Source: JAADHG01 sp964418645 (lineage in GTDB: Bacteria > Bacteroidota > Bacteroidia > Flavobacteriales > Flavobacteriaceae). From it: 10,404 nt of DNA. This document shows positions 1 through 6,826 of the stretch, piece by piece. The position numbers were made by a program, and so were the translations under genes. The notes under the pieces are model-generated. The model made no database searches and was not told the origin of the DNA. It saw only the letters and a program-made list of their open reading frames with translations. Position 1 is the stretch's first letter; every line of letters starts with the position of its first letter. The DNA lies in contig CAYQME010000077.1 of the NCBI GenBank assembly GCA_964418645.1, positions 1 through 10,404 on the forward strand, written 5' to 3'.

Positions 1-10
1 AATATATTTA

Positions 11-42
11 AAAAAAGCCAACGCATAGCGTTGGCTTTTTTT
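11..42 (-). terminator. Rho-independent terminator after the DUF4837 gene
   Basis: A perfect 8-bp GC-rich stem, GCCAACGC (17-24) and GCGTTGGC (28-35), encloses a 3-base loop. It is flanked by an A-run (11-16) and a T-run (36-43), so it could end transcription in either direction. On the minus strand it begins just past the TAA stop of the DUF4837 gene and is followed by a T-tract, as expected for the end of the pgk-mltD-DUF4837 group. Confidence 0.9.
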
Positions 43-1019
43 TATTTAATTTTTACCGACCTGAGTATGGCTTCCAGTTCAAACATATAATCTCGTTTAG
101 CCACTGAAGGCGCAAAAGCAAATCCTTCAAGAACTAAAAGCCTATTGTTTATATCGTCTTTTATTATATAATTTAAAAATGGCCCAGCCATATATGCGTT
201 TTTAACTTCCCAGGTACTTCTTGTTTCAAACGTTGGTTTATTATCCAGAATTGTGGTTTTAAAAAAAGGTGTATAGGCTTCTTCAGTAATCATATAAGAG
301 CCGTCGATGGGTCCGGGAATATATACTTTGCCAATAGAATCTCTCATTTTAATAACATCGTTTATAGCGTTATCACCATCAGAAATAGTGTTTAAAGGCA
401 TTTCGTATAACAACAAATTTAGGGTTCCTGTTTTAATGTCGCGCCGTAACCAAAAAAAGGTACTGTCCTCCTTGGCAACTCTATAGCTCGAAGGTGCGTT
501 TATTGTTATCCCTAGTTTTTGCTCTATGTTTGTGTTCTTTTTTAAAGATTTTCTAATGCGCCTTTGCTTTTCTTTTATCTCTTCGTTTTTAAAAACTGAA
601 ATTATTTTTTCTGCATTTTGATCAATCTGTGCAATGATTTCTGAATTGGTTTTACCACTAATCAAGACTACTTTTTGAGGTCTAGCAAAAGGGTCTTCTA
701 AAAATATAGTATTGGCCTCTTTTCCTTTTTCAATTTTTAAAACCGTTCTGTTTTTTCTGGCAAACCCTGTAAAGATAGCTGTTGGCATTTGGCTCATACT
801 AAACAATGGCTCTTGCTGTGGTAACCCATAAACTTCAGCGCCAAAAACTTCTCGGATATGGTTGCCAATAGACCCTTCCCATAAAAGATTATCTATAACA
901 ACCGATAGATTATTTATATTTCCTGATGATGATGATACTATTCTTTTGTTTGTTACGACATCGTCTTTACACGCTACAAAAAGCATTATGCTTAATGTTG
1001 TTAGTATAATTTTTTTCAT
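42..1019 (-). CDS. DUF4837 family lipoprotein, probably surface-exposed
   Basis: This is a predicted 325-residue lipoprotein of unknown function that I recognise as DUF4837-like, a family largely restricted to Bacteroidota. I chose the ATG at 1017-1019 because it gives a clean lipoprotein signal peptide: MKK, a hydrophobic stretch, then a lipobox ending in Cys17 (F-V-A-C). The reading frame stays open to an ATG at 1061, but that start would overlap the preceding gene and place 14 polar residues before the signal. After Cys17 comes K-D-D, which fits the K-(D/E)2 lipoprotein export signal described in Capnocytophaga, so export to the outer-membrane surface is inferred. A run of four serines follows at about residues 29-32, encoded by an in-frame TCA repeat. 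The rest is a soluble mixed alpha/beta-looking sequence with no catalytic motif that I recognise. It lies 22 bp downstream of the lytic transglycosylase gene and is probably co-transcribed with it, so an envelope role is plausible but unproven. Confidence 0.82.
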   Translation of the reverse strand: MKKIILTTLSIMLFVACKDDVVTNKRIVSSSSGNINNLSVVIDNLLWEGSIGNHIREVFGAEVYGLPQQEPLFSMSQMPTAIFTGFARKNRTVLKIEKGKEANTIFLEDPFARPQKVVLISGKTNSEIIAQIDQNAEKIISVFKNEEIKEKQRRIRKSLKKNTNIEQKLGITINAPSSYRVAKEDSTFFWLRRDIKTGTLNLLLYEMPLNTISDGDNAINDVIKMRDSIGKVYIPGPIDGSYMITEEAYTPFFKTTILDNKPTFETRSTWEVKNAYMAGPFLNYIIKDDINNRLLVLEGFAFAPSVAKRDYMFELEAILRSVKIK

Positions 1020-1041
1020 GGGCTTAATCGTTTTAATTGGA

Positions 1042-2610
1042 TTATTTCTTGGACACCACAAGAATCATTCCGGGTTTTAATTTTGTGTTGCTAATATTGT
1101 TCCACTCTTTTAAGTTTTGAATAGAAACTCCCGAAAGCTCTTGTGCAATACTCCATAAAGAGTCTCCTTTTTTAACTTTATACGTTTTTTTATTTCCTGT
1201 ATTTTTTGTTGTGCCCTTTTGGGATGTTGAAGGATTAGTTACTGCAAACGCTGGTTTTCTGGGGTAAATCGTTAACCGCTGACCAACTCTAATGTTGTTG
1301 CTTCTTAGACCATTCCATCGCTTAATTTGGCTCACTCTTACACCATATTTTCTGGCTATTTTTCCTAAGTAATCTCCAGATCTTACACGATAACGAATAC
1401 GTGATTTGGTTTCAAAAAATTGTGGCAAGGGTTTTTCACGCTTATCAAATTCTGCCTTTGCATAGGCGTATATTTTTTCTTCATTATTAACAAAAGCTCC
1501 TATGTGCTCTCTTGGAAGGCGTAACACATAGTTTTCTTCTTTGATAAAGGGAATAATATCAAGTTTATACGAAGGATTTAAAAATTGAAGTTTTTCAATT
1601 GGTATGTTGGTGAGTTCAGTTACTTGATCTAAAGTAATCATTTGTTTTATCAGAATCGTATCTGTTTCAATATAAGTAATCTCGGGTTTTTGAGGCTGGA
1701 ACCCATGTGCTTCAGCATATTCAAAAATGTACATTGTTGCTAAAAATGCTGGTAAATATCCTGCTGTTTCTCGGGGTAAAAATGGTCTTATATTCCAATA
1801 ATTAGTATAGCCGCCTGATCGTCTTATAGCCTTTGTAACATTTCCGGGACCAGAGTTATAGGCCGCTAATGCCAAATCCCAGTCTCCAAAAATTTTGTAT
1901 AAACTTGCTAAGTATTTGCTTGCCGCTTCGGTTGACATTATGGGATCACTCCGTTCATCGACATAGCTACTTACATCTAATCCAAATTGTTTTCCGGTGG
2001 CAAACATAAACTGCCACAGACCGGTTGCGCCAACTCTAGACTTGGCTCTGGGTTTTAGTGCAGATTCTACAATTGATAGGTACTTGACCTCTAAAGGTAT
2101 ATTGTAATTATCTAGCTCCTTTTCAAACATTGGGAAGTAATAATGACTAAGGGTCATTAAACGTTCTAGAGATTGTCTTCTGTTCTTTAAATAGCTCTTT
2201 ATAACATTTTCTAAAGATGGATTGTATTCAATATTAAAGGGGGTTATTGCGTTTAATTTTGCTAACCGTTTTTTCAGGGTGTCTGTGGGTAATTCTGGAT
2301 AGTAAACATCATCGTAGGTTAACTCAGAAACCGATTTGTATATCGTATCATACAAAGATGAACTATACAACTCGTTAAGCCATTTTGCATCCAATTCTGC
2401 GGCCATTTTGTGGTCTTCAAATATGCGTTTAACTAAAGAATCTGTAATGGGTTTTATCGTTTTGTTTGCTTGTAATTTACCGTCGATTAAAGTGTCTGAA
2501 ATAATAGTTTCTTGTGGTGGTTTTGTTTCTTTTTTAGTGATAAGAGTATCATGTGTTTGCGCATTGGCTAACTGAATAAAGAACAGGGCTATTAATACTC
2601 TAAAAATCAT
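1042..2610 (-). CDS. mltD: MltD-like membrane-bound lytic murein transglycosylase with LysM repeats
   Basis: The 522-residue protein should cleave the MurNAc-GlcNAc bond of peptidoglycan in the periplasm, forming 1,6-anhydro ends. Residues 1-17 look like a Sec signal peptide with an A-N-A cleavage site (signal peptidase I, not a lipobox). The SLT/transglycosylase domain spans about residues 150-300. It has the catalytic Glu at about 182 in V-E-S-A-L-K-P, then S-R-V-G-A-T-G-L-W-Q-F-M (191-202), and the A-Y-N-S-G-P-G-N-V motif at 250-258. A degenerate LysM-like stretch occupies about 327-366. Two clear LysM domains follow at about 406-450 and 476-522, each with the (Y)xVxxGDxLxxIA start and a W-N core, and these should bind glycan strands. 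The layout is that of MltD, although E. coli MltD is a lipoprotein and this protein appears to be processed without lipidation. It lies 81 bp downstream of pgk and 22 bp upstream of the DUF4837 gene. The gene symbol rests on domain architecture only. Confidence 0.9.
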   Translation of the reverse strand: MIFRVLIALFFIQLANAQTHDTLITKKETKPPQETIISDTLIDGKLQANKTIKPITDSLVKRIFEDHKMAAELDAKWLNELYSSSLYDTIYKSVSELTYDDVYYPELPTDTLKKRLAKLNAITPFNIEYNPSLENVIKSYLKNRRQSLERLMTLSHYYFPMFEKELDNYNIPLEVKYLSIVESALKPRAKSRVGATGLWQFMFATGKQFGLDVSSYVDERSDPIMSTEAASKYLASLYKIFGDWDLALAAYNSGPGNVTKAIRRSGGYTNYWNIRPFLPRETAGYLPAFLATMYIFEYAEAHGFQPQKPEITYIETDTILIKQMITLDQVTELTNIPIEKLQFLNPSYKLDIIPFIKEENYVLRLPREHIGAFVNNEEKIYAYAKAEFDKREKPLPQFFETKSRIRYRVRSGDYLGKIARKYGVRVSQIKRWNGLRSNNIRVGQRLTIYPRKPAFAVTNPSTSQKGTTKNTGNKKTYKVKKGDSLWSIAQELSGVSIQNLKEWNNISNTKLKPGMILVVSKK

Positions 2611-2691
2611 ATACTAAAGTTATTATATAATAAAACGGCTAATGCGCTAAAATCGTGTTTTTTAATGAGAATTGAAACTTGATATATTCTA

Positions 2692-3879
2692 TTAATTTAA
2701 TATAGCAGCAATTCCGGGCAGTATTTTTCCTTCTAGGCTTTCCAACATGGCTCCGCCTCCTGTACTAACATAGCTTACTTTGTCTTGAAACCCAAATTGT
2801 TTTACTGCAGCAACAGAGTCGCCTCCACCCACAAGGGAGAATGCACCATTATTTGTAGCCTCAGAAATTGCATTTCCTAAGGCAATGGTTCCATTGGCAA
2901 AATTTTCCATCTCAAAAACACCTAAGGGACCATTCCATAATATAGTCTTAGACTTTAAAATAACTTCTGCAAATAATGTTTCTGTTTTATGGCCAACATC
3001 AAGCCCCATCCAATCTTCAGGGATTTCATTAACGGGAACAACTCTTGTATTGGCATCGTTACTAAACGCATCTGCAATAATAGCATCAACAGGCAAATGT
3101 ACTTGAACATTCTTTTTCTTTGCTTTAGATAATATCTCTAATGCTAGTTCTTGCTTATCTTCCTCAACGAGAGAGTTTCCAATATTTCCATCTTGTGCCT
3201 TAATAAATGTAAAGGTCATTCCACCTCCAATAATTAAATGATCTATTTTGTCTAATATGTTTTCTATTATTGTAATTTTAGAAGATACTTTTGCACCTCC
3301 AAGTATTGCAGTAACGGGTTTGTTTTTGGTTTCTAATACTTTTTTAATACTCTCAATTTCTTTGGCCATTAAAAGACCAAAGCATTTATTGTCTTTATAA
3401 AATTGTGCTATAACAGTTGTTGACGCATGTGCTCTATGTGCTGTTCCAAAAGCGTCATTTACATAAATATCGCCAAGTTTAGAAAGTGCTTTTGCGAAGT
3501 TTATATTGCCTAGTTTTTCTTCGTCATGAAATCGTAAATTTTCTAATAATAAGATTTGTCCGGGCTCTAAAGTTGCTGAAGCGGCTTCAGCTTCTTCTCC
3601 AATACAATCTGAAATAAAGATAACTTCCACACCAATAACTTCTTCAACTGTATTTAAAATATGGCGCAATGAAAATTCATCTTGCACACCTTTTGGTCTC
3701 CCAAGGTGTGACATTAAAACACAACTTCCTCCATCTTCTAATATTTTAATAATAGTTGGTTTTGCAGATTTTATTCTTGTGGCGTCTGTAACTTCAAAAG
3801 CGTCATTTAGAGGAACATTAAAATCTACTCGAATTAATGCTTTTTTTTCCTCAAAGTTAAAGTTATTAATGGTTTTCAT
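2692..3879 (-). CDS. pgk: Phosphoglycerate kinase
   Basis: Phosphoglycerate kinase is the cytosolic glycolytic enzyme that transfers phosphate from 1,3-bisphosphoglycerate to ADP. The 395-residue length is normal for bacteria. Family signatures are present in order: R-V-D-F-N-V-P (17-23), S-H-L-G-R-P-K-G (57-64), E-N-L-R-F-H (113-118) and N-D-A-F-G-T-A-H-R-A-H-A-S (141-153) in the N-terminal substrate domain. In the nucleotide domain are G-G-A-K-V-S-S-K-I (194-202), L-W-N-G-P-L-G-V-F-E (314-323), G-G-G-D-S-V-A-A-V (351-359) and S-T-G-G-G-A-M-L-E (372-380). All are intact. The ATG at 3877-3879 fits the family N-terminus. It is transcribed divergently from holB, with a TATATTTG -7 box about 18 bp upstream of the start codon. 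It is probably the first gene of a minus-strand unit that continues into the lytic transglycosylase and DUF4837 genes. Confidence 0.98.
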   Translation of the reverse strand: MKTINNFNFEEKKALIRVDFNVPLNDAFEVTDATRIKSAKPTIIKILEDGGSCVLMSHLGRPKGVQDEFSLRHILNTVEEVIGVEVIFISDCIGEEAEAASATLEPGQILLLENLRFHDEEKLGNINFAKALSKLGDIYVNDAFGTAHRAHASTTVIAQFYKDNKCFGLLMAKEIESIKKVLETKNKPVTAILGGAKVSSKITIIENILDKIDHLIIGGGMTFTFIKAQDGNIGNSLVEEDKQELALEILSKAKKKNVQVHLPVDAIIADAFSNDANTRVVPVNEIPEDWMGLDVGHKTETLFAEVILKSKTILWNGPLGVFEMENFANGTIALGNAISEATNNGAFSLVGGGDSVAAVKQFGFQDKVSYVSTGGGAMLESLEGKILPGIAAILN

Positions 3880-3897
3880 CTATAGTTCTTTTGTCAA

Positions 3898-3905
3898 CAA
3901 ATATA
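3898..3905 (-). promoter_or_regulatory. Putative pgk promoter, -7 box
   Basis: Read on the minus strand this is TATATTTG, a perfect match to the Bacteroidota housekeeping -7 consensus TAnnTTTG. It ends 18 bp before the pgk ATG, giving a short leader of roughly 10-14 nt. The best upstream TTTG (the T-run ending at 3920) is only 14 bp away, shorter than the usual 17-20 bp, so the -33 element is weak or unclear. Confidence 0.55.
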
Positions 3906-3940
3906 ATTTATTCCAACTACAAAAAAGTTATCATTTCTAT

Positions 3941-3948
3941 TATCTTTG
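3941..3948 (+). promoter_or_regulatory. Putative holB promoter, -7 box (possibly leaderless transcript)
   Basis: TATCTTTG matches the Bacteroidota -7 consensus TAnnTTTG and ends only 4 bp before the A of the holB ATG at 3953. Transcription usually begins a few bases after this box, so the mRNA would start at or very near the start codon. I see no good -33 TTTG at the expected distance. The position also argues against any holB start further upstream. Confidence 0.5.
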
Positions 3949-3952
3949 TTTC

Positions 3953-5107
3953 ATGCTATTCTCTAAAATCATAGGGCAAGAACACCTAAAAAAACACCTA
4001 ACGCATAGTGTTGATAATGGTCGTATTCCACACGCACAACTCTTTGTGGGTAAAGAAGGCACTGGTACTTTGCCTATGGCAATTGCATATGCACAATATG
4101 TGTTATGTAATAACAACACAGGAGAGGATGAAAATGGAAGCGACGCTTGTAACCTAAAATTTAACAACTTATCTCATCCTGACTTACATTTTGCTTTTCC
4201 AGTGGCCACCAATGATGTTGTTAAAAAGCATCCTGTTTCAAAATTGTTTCTAGAAGATTGGCGAAAACTTTTAAGCGAACAACCATATTGTAATTTGTTT
4301 GATTGGTATAAACAACTTGGAATTGATAATAAACAAGGTCAGATAGGTGTCGATGAAGCACATGAGATTGTAAAAGCGCTAACGCTTAAGTCTTATGAAG
4401 GAGGGTATAAAGTGATGCTAATTTGGATGGCTGAAAAAATGAATATTGCTTGTGCTAATAAGCTTCTTAAGCTTATTGAAGAGCCTCCCAATAAAACTGT
4501 TTTTTTGCTAGTTACTGAAGATGAAGAGCAAATTATTTCAACCATAAGATCACGTTGTCAAATACTGCATTTTCCGCCTTTAACCGAAGAAAATATCAAA
4601 CAAGCATTACTGAAAAAATATGGTTTAGATGTGTCTGTAGCTTCAAAAATCGCACAACAAGCAAATGGTAATTTTAATAAAGCTTGTGATTTGGTCTATC
4701 AAGACAGTGAAGATTTACAGTTTGAAGAATGGTTTGTGTTTTGGATACGGAGTGCTTTTAAAGCTAAAGGAAACAAAAGCGCTATTCACGATTTAATATC
4801 TTGGAGTGAAGAAATCTCAAGGACTGGTCGCGAGACTCAAAAACAGTTTTTACATTTTTGCTTGGAGTTTTTTAGACAAGCAATGTTATCCAATTATCAG
4901 GCTAATTCTTTGGTTTTTATTGAACCAAAAGCAGAAAATTTTAAGCTTGAAAATTTTTCGCCTTATGTTCATGAAAATAATATTATGGATATTAGTAATG
5001 AACTACAAGATGCCATTTATCATATTGAGCGCAATGGAAACTCTAAGATAATTTTAACTGACTTGTCTATAAAATTAACACGGTTGCTTCATACTAAAAC
5101 TGCTTAA
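3953..5107 (+). CDS. holB: DNA polymerase III subunit delta prime
   Basis: This 384-residue protein is the clamp-loader delta prime subunit, which with delta and tau/gamma loads the sliding clamp during replication. I chose the ATG at 3953 because the product then begins M-L-F-S-K-I-I-G-Q-E-H, the normal start of this family. The frame is open upstream, but that part overlaps pgk and the promoter. The AAA+ fold is visible: I-G-Q-E-H (7-11), H-A-Q-L-F-V-G (27-33), a degenerate Walker A, G-K-E-G-T-G-T-L (33-40), lacking the Lys-Thr pair, a Walker B position without acidic residues (V-M-L-I-W-M-A-E-K-M, 154-163), the L-I-E-E-P-P motif (174-179) and S-R-C (200-202). Loss of nucleotide-binding residues with retention of SRC is the pattern of delta prime rather than of gamma/tau. 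Only two cysteines (52 and 66) remain where zinc-binding relatives have four. The kinase gene begins immediately after the TAA stop, suggesting translational coupling. Confidence 0.93.
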   Translation: MLFSKIIGQEHLKKHLTHSVDNGRIPHAQLFVGKEGTGTLPMAIAYAQYVLCNNNTGEDENGSDACNLKFNNLSHPDLHFAFPVATNDVVKKHPVSKLFLEDWRKLLSEQPYCNLFDWYKQLGIDNKQGQIGVDEAHEIVKALTLKSYEGGYKVMLIWMAEKMNIACANKLLKLIEEPPNKTVFLLVTEDEEQIISTIRSRCQILHFPPLTEENIKQALLKKYGLDVSVASKIAQQANGNFNKACDLVYQDSEDLQFEEWFVFWIRSAFKAKGNKSAIHDLISWSEEISRTGRETQKQFLHFCLEFFRQAMLSNYQANSLVFIEPKAENFKLENFSPYVHENNIMDISNELQDAIYHIERNGNSKIILTDLSIKLTRLLHTKTA

Positions 5108-6031
5108 ATGGCAAGCACAAAAAAATGGTTTGTCATTATTAATCCAACTTCTGGAAATGGTACTGCCAAAAAATTATGGCCAAAGATTAAGCAACTATTA
5201 ATAACCTACCTGTTTGATTTTGAATATGCTTTTAGTGAATATGAAAAACATAGTGTTGTTTTGGTTCAAAGCTCTATAAATCAGGGTTTTGTAAACATTA
5301 TTAGCGTTGGTGGCGATGGTACATTGCACAACATAGTTAATGGTATTATGTCTCAAGATACTGTTATATCCACTAATATTTCTGTAGGAGTTATTCCCAT
5401 AGGAACTGGAAATGATTGGGTAAAAACTTATGGTATTCCAAAAGATATTGAAAGCGTCATTCAAATTATAAAAAATGGAAACACAAAACAGCAAGACATT
5501 GGTAAGATTGAATTGTTAGATCAGGATAATTTACCTATATATTTTAACAATCTTGCAGGAGTTGGATTTGATGGTTTTGTGGTAAATAAAGTTGGCAAAT
5601 ATAAACATTTTGGCGCCTTGGCTTATCTTATAGGGACTGTAATGGGTTTGTTTGCTTTCAAGAATTTTGTAGTAGAAATTTCTCTGAATACTGAAACAAT
5701 AACAACAAAATCTTTAATGATATTAATTGGATTATGTAAATACTCTGGTGGTGGTATGCAACTTACAAAAACACCTCATCCTTCCGATGGTTTGTTTGAT
5801 ATTACTCTTGCTGAAGATTTTAATAAATGGGATATTGTAAAAAATATACCCAAATTATTCAATGGTAATATTGTAAACTTTAAGAAGGCTCAATCCTTTA
5901 AGGCTGAAAGTGTTGTTGTGAAAATTCTCCAAGAGGATAAACCCTTTATTCAAGCAGATGGCGAACTTATTGGTGTTGAAGATTTTAAGGTATGTATCTT
6001 GCAAAATGCCTTTTCATTTTATTGCATATAA
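5108..6031 (+). CDS. YegS/DagK-type lipid kinase (diacylglycerol kinase family)
   Basis: A 307-residue soluble lipid kinase of the DAGK catalytic family, which phosphorylates diacylglycerol or a related lipid with ATP at the inner face of the membrane. Diagnostic motifs are N-P-T-S-G-N-G (12-18), the nucleotide-binding G-G-D-G-T (68-72), P-I-G-T-G-N-D (97-103) and the C-terminal D-G-E (about 284-286), which in family members carries a catalytic acidic residue. Length and motif spacing are normal and no membrane segment is evident. The ATG abuts the holB TAA (TAAATG), so it is read from the holB promoter. I see no promoter of its own. The lipid substrate cannot be told from the sequence: related bacterial enzymes act on diacylglycerol, phosphatidylglycerol or sphingoid-type lipids, and the last is worth considering because many Bacteroidota make sphingolipids. 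Confidence 0.92.
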   Translation: MASTKKWFVIINPTSGNGTAKKLWPKIKQLLITYLFDFEYAFSEYEKHSVVLVQSSINQGFVNIISVGGDGTLHNIVNGIMSQDTVISTNISVGVIPIGTGNDWVKTYGIPKDIESVIQIIKNGNTKQQDIGKIELLDQDNLPIYFNNLAGVGFDGFVVNKVGKYKHFGALAYLIGTVMGLFAFKNFVVEISLNTETITTKSLMILIGLCKYSGGGMQLTKTPHPSDGLFDITLAEDFNKWDIVKNIPKLFNGNIVNFKKAQSFKAESVVVKILQEDKPFIQADGELIGVEDFKVCILQNAFSFYCI

Positions 6032-6058
6032 AAAGCCAGATGTTTCCATATGGCTTAT
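6031..6058 (-). terminator. Probable terminator of the ompH-like gene
   Basis: AAGCCA (6033-6038) pairs with TGGCTT (6051-6056), with two further A-T pairs possible inside. Read on the minus strand, the stem is followed by TTTTTAT, the U-tract expected of an intrinsic terminator, about 23 bp past the ompH-like stop codon. On the plus strand no T-run follows, so termination of the kinase transcript here would be weaker. The U-tract overlaps the kinase stop codon. Confidence 0.65.
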
Positions 6059-6078
6059 ACAGTATGTTTAAAATACTA

Positions 6079-6603
6079 CTAATTCTTTTTATAAGCAGCA
6101 TTAAGTGCGTCTAAAATCACCTGAGTTAGATCTGACTCTTCTTTTCCAAACATCACGCTTCCAGCCTCATTGCTGCCTAGAATAAAATCATAACCGTTTG
6201 CTTCTCCATAATCTTTTACAAACGCTTTTACCTTTTTAATAAGAGAATCATTCTTAGCCTGACTTTCTTGTGTAATTTGTTGTTGCTCAAATTGAAGTCG
6301 TTGCCCAATAATTTGTTCTTTTTGCTGAAACTCTTGTTGTAGCTTTTGAAGATTTGCCTGAGACATTTTTCTTGCTTTTACTTCGGCTTCTTTTACTTCT
6401 AATTGAAATGCTTTGCTTAAGCTATCTCTTCTTTTTTCATAAGATGCAATTTTTACTTGAAGCTTAGCTTCTATGTCTTTTTTTTCTTGATAGTCGTTTA
6501 TTAAAGTAGAATTATCTACATATCCTATTTTTTGTGTTTGCTGACAAGATGTAATTGATAAAATTATAATTATAGCAAATAATACATTTTTCATTTTTTT
6601 CAT
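6079..6603 (-). CDS. OmpH/Skp family chaperone-like lipoprotein
   Basis: The product is 174 residues from the ATG at 6601-6603. It has a lipoprotein signal, a hydrophobic stretch at about 7-18 and a lipobox I-T-S-C with Cys20. An OmpH/Skp-like domain follows: I-G-Y-V-D at about 26-30, then a long Lys/Glu/Gln-rich coiled-coil hairpin (about 40-125), then a compact end containing Y-D-F-I-L and V-I-L-D-A-L-N. Skp proteins are periplasmic trimeric chaperones for unfolded outer-membrane proteins. Here the lipidation suggests tethering to a membrane, facing the periplasm because no K-(D/E)2 export signal follows the Cys. The frame is open to an ATG at 6648, but the predicted -7 box (6616-6623) lies inside that extension, so the shorter start is favoured. 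The ATG at 6592-6594 is an equally possible start, three codons in. The gene is transcribed alone, convergent with the lipid kinase gene. Confidence 0.85.
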   Translation of the reverse strand: MKKMKNVLFAIIIILSITSCQQTQKIGYVDNSTLINDYQEKKDIEAKLQVKIASYEKRRDSLSKAFQLEVKEAEVKARKMSQANLQKLQQEFQQKEQIIGQRLQFEQQQITQESQAKNDSLIKKVKAFVKDYGEANGYDFILGSNEAGSVMFGKEESDLTQVILDALNAAYKKN

Positions 6604-6820
6604 TTTATTGCTCCGCAAAAATAAAAAAGTAAATCTAACTACGTTCATAAAACAAATAAATTTAGATTAATAAATAAAACTTATCGATAGTGTGAATTAA
6701 AATTGATTATTTCTATTAAAAATCAATTACAATAATGAGTTGTACTGACCTAAAACAAATCTTAAGGGTGTTTCGTTTAGTTCTAGGCGTCTAGCTTACT
6801 AAAAAGCTCTAAAATGTGTT
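6604..6820. other. Intergenic region between the methyltransferase and ompH-like genes
   Basis: This 217-bp AT-rich spacer holds the ompH-like -7 box near its left end and a weak AT hairpin near its right end. In between I found no convincing open frame, no tRNA-like fold and no strong hairpin. It is the longest non-coding stretch in the window. Confidence 0.6.
6616..6623 (-). promoter_or_regulatory. Putative promoter of the ompH-like gene, -7 box
   Basis: Read on the minus strand, TATTTTTG matches the Bacteroidota -7 consensus TAnnTTTG. It ends 12 bp upstream of the chosen ATG (6603), predicting a leader of only a few nucleotides and excluding the upstream in-frame ATG at 6648. The nearest TTTG (6653-6656) is 29 bp away, too far for a normal -33 element. 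Confidence 0.5.
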
Positions 6821-6826
6821 TTAGCT
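6801..6826 (-). terminator. Weak putative terminator after the methyltransferase gene
   Basis: On the minus strand CTAAAA (6824-6819) can pair with TTTTAG (6814-6809) around a 4-base loop. An outer AGC/GCT pairing is possible across a small bulge, and TTTTT (6805-6801) follows. The stem is AT-rich and overlaps the methyltransferase TAA stop, so it would be a weak terminator at best. Confidence 0.35.

Noticed and set aside
33..40. A defence system, toxin-antitoxin pair, CRISPR array or mobile element anywhere in the window
   Set aside because: All substantial frames are explained by conserved housekeeping or envelope genes. No transposase, integrase, repeat-spacer array or small paired genes were found on either strand. 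The coordinates here are only a placeholder.
924..935. Four tandem TGA/TCA triplets in the DUF4837 gene as a phase-variable repeat
   Set aside because: The unit is 3 bp, so slippage would only change the serine count without shifting frame, and four copies are too few to be notably unstable.
862..1080. Plus-strand open frame with a hydrophobic stretch, antisense to the DUF4837 signal peptide
   Set aside because: It lies opposite the signal-peptide and polyserine coding part of a well supported gene. The hydrophobic residues are a reading of the reverse complement, and no promoter or start context is visible.
2611..2691. TAACTTTA at 2615-2622 (minus strand) as a promoter for the lytic transglycosylase, and an AGAAT/ATTCT hairpin as a pgk terminator
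   Set aside because: The box misses the final G of TAnnTTTG and has no -33 partner. The hairpin is 5 AT-rich pairs with a 13-base loop. The gap may simply be read through from pgk.
3779..3952. N-terminal extension of the holB frame by 58 residues
   Set aside because: It overlaps the start of pgk on the other strand and the predicted promoters, and the family N-terminus begins precisely at the ATG at 3953.
4001..4013. AACGCATAG-GTTG in holB resembling the terminator hairpin at 21-34
   Set aside because: The match is short and imperfect, lacks the pairing arms and T-tract, and lies inside a conserved coding region. It is treated as chance.
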